Assembly: GCA_016235665.1 (NCBI GenBank)
Contig: JACRJI010000016.1
Location: forward strand, 62,001-126,000
DNA: 64,000 nucleotides
Direction of reading: 5' to 3'
Source of the DNA: a candidate division TA06 bacterium
GTDB taxonomy: Bacteria > Edwardsbacteria > AC1 > EtOH8
Position numbers and translations under genes: made by a program. The stretch's first letter is position 1; each line of letters opens with the position of its first letter. Below are positions 59,938 to 64,000 of the stretch, piece after piece. The notes below the pieces were generated by a model that saw nothing but the letters and a program-made list of their open reading frames with translations, was not told where the DNA came from and made no database searches.

Positions 59938-61732
59938 AGATTCCGGCAGCTTGAAGCTTATCTTTGGATGGCTTCGCCGTTACTGGGGGTCACACCGGTT
60001 GGCACTGGTTGTCCTGCTGGTCATGACCGTTATCCAGGCAGCTTTGGCCACTAGATACCCCATTTATTTTAAACTGGTGGTGGACGGTCTGGTCAATAAA
60101 CTTCCCACCCAGCAATTGAACCGCAACGTGCTAATTCTCTTTCTGCTGGGGGTGGGTGCGGCTCTAGTCTATTGGGTATTGATGTCCACCCGGGGCTGGA
60201 CCAACATGAAAGTCGAGGCCGAACTAAGGAACAGGATATTTGCCAACCTCACCAGGCTGGGGCCCTCCGCCCTTTCTGGTTACCGTACCGGTGATGTGGT
60301 CACCCGTCTGACCGACGATCTGGCGGAAAAGCTATCCTGGTTCACCTGTTCCGGCTTGTTCCGGGCGGTCCATGGGTTTGTGCAGTTCAGCTTCGTTTTG
60401 TTTGAAATGTTCAAGATGAACACCACCCTGGCGGCCTTTTCCCTTATTCCCCTGCCGCTGGTGGCCATTCTTTTCATGGCAAACGAAAGCACTCTGGAAC
60501 GGCGCTTCCTCAAGCTGCAGAAGGCCATCTCGGCAGTCAACGATTTCCTGGAGGCTTGCTTCTCCGGCATCAGGGTGCTCAAGATCTACAATCGCCAGGA
60601 ACACCAGAAAATCGGATTCTCGAAGGCCATGGATCGGCGGGTTAAGACTGAAGTCAAAAGCATCCAGTCGGAAGGCCTGTTCAACTCCTCCAACAACTTG
60701 GTTGATCAGTTGGGATTGCTGGTAGTTATTTTGGCCGGGGGGTATTTGGTGATCCAGGGTAAATTAACATTGGGCGGCTTCGTGGCCTTCAATACATATA
60801 GCCTGATGCTGGTGGGGCCGCTGTTTGACATGGGCAACTTCTTTGTCTCCGGTAAGCGGGCAGCGGTCTCCTACGCCCGGGTCCGGGAGCTGGAGACCGC
60901 TTTGCCCGAGGTCGGCGATCCGTCAGAACCAAGCAAGATATCCTTTGAGCATTCCCTGGATTTCCAACAGGTGTTCTTCAGCTACGGGAAGAACGGCAAA
61001 TACCAGCTGCAGGATGTCAGCTTCCGGGTGGCCCGGGGGGAAAAGATCGCCCTGATGGGCGAGGTGGGCTGCGGCAAGACCACCCTGGTCCATATGCTGC
61101 TCCGCCTGCACGACCCGGCCTCCGGCGCGGTCAAGATTGACGGTGTCGATATCCGGCAATTCAAGCTGTCAGAACTGCGGAGCATCATCGGCTATGCCCC
61201 GCAGGAGGCCCTGCTGTTCTCCGAAAGCATCTTGAACAACGTCATCTTCCACCGGGACAACGTTGACCAGGACCGGGCGTTAGAGGCCGGGCGCATCTCC
61301 CAGCTGGAGAAGGAGGTCAAAGGCTTCGCCCAGGGCTACGACACCATGATCGGCCAGCGCGGCACCAGCCTCTCCGGCGGCCAGAAACAGCGGGCCTCCC
61401 TGGCCCGGGCCATCGTGGAAAGGATCGCCCTGGGGCATCCCAAGATACTGATCCTGGACGACATCACTTCGGCCCTGGACGCCACCACCGAAGCCCTGGT
61501 CTGGCAGGAGCTGAATGAGAAGCTCCCCGGAGTCACCTGCTTCATCATCTCCCATCGGACCTCCACCATCGAACGGGCCGACCAGATACTGGTGCTGAAG
61601 GACGGAAAGATCGTGGAACAGGGCAGCCACCGGGAACTAATGGCCAGGGACGGGTATTATGTGACGTTAAGGGAGAAAGAAAAGCTCGAAGAGAATGGCA
61701 ATGGCAGCGCCCCAATTCTCTCCGCCAATTGA
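59906..61732 (+). CDS. ABC exporter half with degenerate Walker B
   Basis: This 608-residue protein has six membrane helices (about 30-330) and a nucleotide-binding domain with Walker A GEVGCGKTT, a canonical LSGGQ signature and Walker B LILDDITSALD. The catalytic glutamate is aspartate, as in the degenerate site of known heterodimeric exporters such as TM287/288. The H-loop is IISHRTS. Together with the first half it should make one active site (its LSGGQ with the partner's Walker B) and one degenerate site. The substrate is unknown. A terminator follows at 61765. Confidence 0.94.
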   Translation: MQNYTESNSPRDSGSLKLIFGWLRRYWGSHRLALVVLLVMTVIQAALATRYPIYFKLVVDGLVNKLPTQQLNRNVLILFLLGVGAALVYWVLMSTRGWTNMKVEAELRNRIFANLTRLGPSALSGYRTGDVVTRLTDDLAEKLSWFTCSGLFRAVHGFVQFSFVLFEMFKMNTTLAAFSLIPLPLVAILFMANESTLERRFLKLQKAISAVNDFLEACFSGIRVLKIYNRQEHQKIGFSKAMDRRVKTEVKSIQSEGLFNSSNNLVDQLGLLVVILAGGYLVIQGKLTLGGFVAFNTYSLMLVGPLFDMGNFFVSGKRAAVSYARVRELETALPEVGDPSEPSKISFEHSLDFQQVFFSYGKNGKYQLQDVSFRVARGEKIALMGEVGCGKTTLVHMLLRLHDPASGAVKIDGVDIRQFKLSELRSIIGYAPQEALLFSESILNNVIFHRDNVDQDRALEAGRISQLEKEVKGFAQGYDTMIGQRGTSLSGGQKQRASLARAIVERIALGHPKILILDDITSALDATTEALVWQELNEKLPGVTCFIISHRTSTIERADQILVLKDGKIVEQGSHRELMARDGYYVTLREKEKLEENGNGSAPILSAN

Positions 61733-61764
61733 ACAACAGTGGCATCAGGGTACTAACCGGCAAA

Positions 61765-61797
61765 ACAAAACGGCGCAGTTAAACTGCGCCGTTTGTT
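61765..61797 (+). terminator. Terminator after the ABC exporter genes
   Basis: Near-perfect arms acaaaacggcgcagtt / aaactgcgccgtttgt form a stem at the end of the plus-strand operon. It may also serve the converging endonuclease gene. Confidence 0.85.
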
Positions 61798-61817
61798 AAA
61801 TGAAAATCCCGAAAACA

Positions 61818-62909
61818 TTATTTAACCAAAACCATCTTCCCGGCCGCAAACGGTTTTCCATTAGTTTGAAAACGGAACATATAGACTCCATTGGGAAGCG
61901 CCTCTCCCCTTTCGTTCCTGCCGTTCCAGTTAACGGCGTGTTCCCCGGCATTCAGTTTTTTCGTCCAACTATAGACCCTCCGGCCGCTCACATCATAGAT
62001 GACAAATTCTGCGGCAGCCCCGGCGGAAAGAGAGAAGCTGATGTTGGTTGAACTGGAGAACGGATTGGGCCGGCTGGGATATACTTTGATGCCCCTGGTC
62101 AGTTCCCTGTTGTCCGCTCCGCCCTCCACCCCCAGCGCCGGAAAGAAGGCCCGGCGGATCAGGGTGCTGTCCAGCACGAAGGGATTGACCTTGTTCTGCT
62201 GGTAGGCAGCTATTTTCTTGGTGCGGGTTATTTCCCGGGCATCGGCCGGGTCGCTGACATGCCAGGCATACAGTCCGTCCCTCTGGCCGGTCCACCAGGC
62301 CAGATTGGTGTCACCCAGCTGCCACATGGTCAGTACGTAGTACATGGCCCGGGCGGTATTGCCCTTTTGAGCCTCGCGCGGTTCGAATCTGACGCTGGTC
62401 AGCAGTTCGGCATACTGCTCTATGTTCGAAGTGGGAACAGTGGTGGTGATCACATTGTTGCGGTACCATTTGTTGGTCTGATTGTCCGTGATGTCGCCGA
62501 AAGGCAGCGTCCCCCGGTCGCCGTTGACCTGGACCTCGGTGGGAAACAGGTGGTGCAGGTCGGCCTCGGCGGTGCCCGAGGCCAGCATGCTCTGAGGCCA
62601 GGTATGCTCGCAGTTTATATCCAGGCTGTAGGCCCAGGTGCTGGGATCCTGACCCGGCTGCATGTAAATTTTGTAACCGCTGTAAACGCATTCCAGGCTA
62701 TCGTTCAGCTTGTCGATCACCCCATACATGGTATCGCGGCCGGCGTCGTAACCCAGGTTGGTGGTAGATTTATAAGAAGCCACCAGCGAGTTTATCAGCG
62801 TGATCCCTGTCTGCCCGGCAAATATCGTGGAATCCGGGGGCACGGTGCCGGCCCAGACTATGGAGACAGCCGTCAGGGAAAGAATAATCGTAAAATATTG
62901 TTTTTTCAC
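61818..62909 (-). CDS. Secreted endonuclease I with sorting domain
   Basis: This 363-residue nuclease has a signal peptide (about 1-20) and the endonuclease I domain (about 35-255) with NCEHTWPQS (H102), DLHHLFPT (H119, H120) and the RGTLPFGD segment. These are the ββα-metal catalytic residues. The last 80 residues form a FlgD-like sorting domain (SRPNPF, IYDVSGR, WNGRNE, NGVYMFRF). It would degrade external DNA for nutrient or defence use. It is convergent with the ABC exporter operon and divergent from the ABC-F gene. Confidence 0.94.
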   Translation of the reverse strand: MKKQYFTIILSLTAVSIVWAGTVPPDSTIFAGQTGITLINSLVASYKSTTNLGYDAGRDTMYGVIDKLNDSLECVYSGYKIYMQPGQDPSTWAYSLDINCEHTWPQSMLASGTAEADLHHLFPTEVQVNGDRGTLPFGDITDNQTNKWYRNNVITTTVPTSNIEQYAELLTSVRFEPREAQKGNTARAMYYVLTMWQLGDTNLAWWTGQRDGLYAWHVSDPADAREITRTKKIAAYQQNKVNPFVLDSTLIRRAFFPALGVEGGADNRELTRGIKVYPSRPNPFSSSTNISFSLSAGAAAEFVIYDVSGRRVYSWTKKLNAGEHAVNWNGRNERGEALPNGVYMFRFQTNGKPFAAGKMVLVK

Positions 62910-62969
62910 TTATAAATCCTTTATTATCCTTTAATTATCAACCCATTTCACCAGTTTGTCAAGTGCCGT

Positions 62970-62998
62970 TTGTATATTTTTTGGAATTATGATAGAAT
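62970..62998 (+). promoter_or_regulatory. Possible promoter of the ABC-F gene
   Basis: TTGTAT (62970-62975) and TAGAAT (62993-62998) are spaced by 17 bp in an AT-rich divergent gap. Confidence 0.35.
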
Positions 62999-63051
62999 TG
63001 ACTGCCTGCGCTCCACCATTTTAAAAATAACCATTTTACTGTTTTCCTTAA

Positions 63052-64000
63052 ATGATCCAGCTTTCCAACATATCGGTCTCCTTCGGCGAAAAGGTCCTCT
63101 TCAGGGACATCACCTGGAACATCGGGCTTTCCGAGCGCATCGCCCTGGTGGGCCCCAACGGCGCCGGCAAGACCACCCTGTTCAAGATCGCCCTGGGGCT
63201 CCAGAGCCCCACTACCGGCGGGGTGGCCTCGGCCAAAAAGATGCGCACCGGCTATCTGCCCCAGCAGGAGGTGGTATTCAAGGGCCGGACGGTGCTGGAG
63301 GAGGCCTCCTCCGTCTTTGCCGACCGCCATGCCATGCGGGACGAGGCCGAGGAGCTTTCCCATCTGATGGCCGCCATGTCCCAGGATGACCCGGAGCTGC
63401 CGGCGGTGGTGGAGCGCTACGGCGAACTGCATCACCTGTTCGAGGGACAGGACGGCTACCAGCTGGAAAGCCGCACCAAGTCGGTGCTTCAGGGGCTGGG
63501 TTTTTCCGAGGATGACTTCTCCCGCCCGGTGGAGACGTTCTCCGGTGGCTGGCAGATGCGCCTGGCCCTGGTCAAGCTGCTGCTGCAGGACCCTTCCTAT
63601 CTGTTTCTGGATGAGCCCACCAACCACCTGGACATCGAGTCCATGGAATACCTGGAGGGCTTTCTGAAAAGCTTCAAGGGCACCGCGGTGATGATCTCCC
63701 ACGATCGTTATTTCATCGACCGCACCGTCAAGAAGATCTTTGAACTGGAGCACGGCCGGCTGGACATCTACCACACCAACTATTCCGGATATCTGACCGA
63801 AAAGGAAAAACGCCGGGAGCTGCTGATCAAACAGCAGGCGGAGCAGGACAAGGAGATCGAGCATTTAAAGGAATTCGTCAGCCGCTGGAAGGGCAATTAT
63901 ATCAAGCGGGCCATGGTCACCAGCCGGGAGAAGATGATCGAAAAGCTCCGGCAGCAGCGGGTGGACCTTCCCTCCACCGTCAAAAGCTTCCGGCTCAACC
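63052..64000 (+). CDS. ABC-F family ATPase (partial, runs off right edge)
   Basis: This soluble ABC-F protein has no membrane helices and probably acts on the ribosome (EttA/Uup-like translation or resistance factors). The first nucleotide-binding domain has GPNGAGKTT (about residue 36), the signature FSGGWQ and Walker B LFLDEPTNHLD. The inter-domain linker (PtIM-like) with long helical QAEQDKEIEHLKEFVSRWKGN begins near residue 263. The second domain lies beyond 64000. Start ATG is 63052; the ribosome site is weak. The subgroup cannot be set without the rest. Confidence 0.9.
   Translation, partial: MIQLSNISVSFGEKVLFRDITWNIGLSERIALVGPNGAGKTTLFKIALGLQSPTTGGVASAKKMRTGYLPQQEVVFKGRTVLEEASSVFADRHAMRDEAEELSHLMAAMSQDDPELPAVVERYGELHHLFEGQDGYQLESRTKSVLQGLGFSEDDFSRPVETFSGGWQMRLALVKLLLQDPSYLFLDEPTNHLDIESMEYLEGFLKSFKGTAVMISHDRYFIDRTVKKIFELEHGRLDIYHTNYSGYLTEKEKRRELLIKQQAEQDKEIEHLKEFVSRWKGNYIKRAMVTSREKMIEKLRQQRVDLPSTVKSFRLN

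Noticed and set aside
62959-63864. Minus-strand 301-codon frame opposite the ABC-F gene
   Set aside because: Antisense of clear ABC motifs.

Overview
The window comes from a Gram-negative, probably anaerobic bacterium outside the well-studied phyla. An LpxH-type lipid A enzyme, several outer-membrane barrels, lipoproteins and an Omp28-type secretome show an outer membrane. A 2-oxoacid:acceptor oxidoreductase and a rubredoxin suggest low-potential, oxygen-poor metabolism. Six secreted proteins end in a FlgD-like / type IX (Por) sorting domain, which is typical of the FCB superphylum (Bacteroidetes, Chlorobi, Fibrobacteres and candidate phyla such as TA06, WOR-3 or Edwardsbacteria). The phylum assignment is inference; no rRNA gene is present. 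Genes are GC-rich and mostly on the minus strand.

Layout. 1-8970 (minus): partial 2-oxoacid oxidoreductase, two secreted sorting-domain proteins (LVIVD-repeat protein, M14 carboxypeptidase), a metallo-beta-lactamase-fold hydrolase, a GAF/HD-GYP protein, rubredoxin and a TolB-like lipoprotein. 9025-11620 (plus): lpxH, eno and a DivIC/FtsB-like gene behind a good promoter. 11711-16731: a HAMP-only receptor with a small partner, two CAT-anticodon tRNAs (initiator and probably elongator), a PpiD-like chaperone and an M18 aminopeptidase. 16978-24272: TPR protein, DUF4175-like coiled-coil protein, MFS permease and DUF4159-like protein. 24370-28068: clpP, tig, tRNA-Leu and a CCA-adding enzyme. 28156-35909: HpnP-like B12 radical SAM protein, MFS permease, DUF5916-like barrel, AT-rich methyltransferase and YgiQ radical SAM protein. 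35991-43971: C_GCAxxG_C_C protein, zinc-ribbon proteins, a three-gene PRC / MgtE-N-CBS / Nramp-like operon, a RAYT-type transposase, the AmmeMemoRadiSam A and B genes and a UbiA prenyltransferase. 44146-55722: a run of secreted thioredoxin-fold and sorting-domain proteins. 55765-64000: argR, a promoter-to-terminator unit that looks like a structured RNA, a 43-codon ORF, rsgA, a heterodimeric ABC exporter, a secreted endonuclease I and a partial ABC-F ATPase.

The most distinctive features are these. (1) Dispersed repeats of two kinds, 7-8 bp tandem arrays and REP-like 'ctgagc...tcgaag' elements, are nested in each other and also inserted in frame in three essential-looking genes. A RAYT transposase gene in the window carries a perfect 28-bp palindrome with a GTAG foot. 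(2) A tightly overlapping operon encodes TlpA, an Omp28-like lipoprotein and a barrel, flanked by two sorting-domain thioredoxin-like proteins and another thioredoxin lipoprotein. (3) The cytosolic magnesium-sensor half of MgtE is encoded separately, next to a Nramp-like transporter that has lost the soft-metal ligands. (4) An unassigned structured RNA candidate lies between argR and rsgA. Gene calls rest on reading motifs and lengths; no database search was run.
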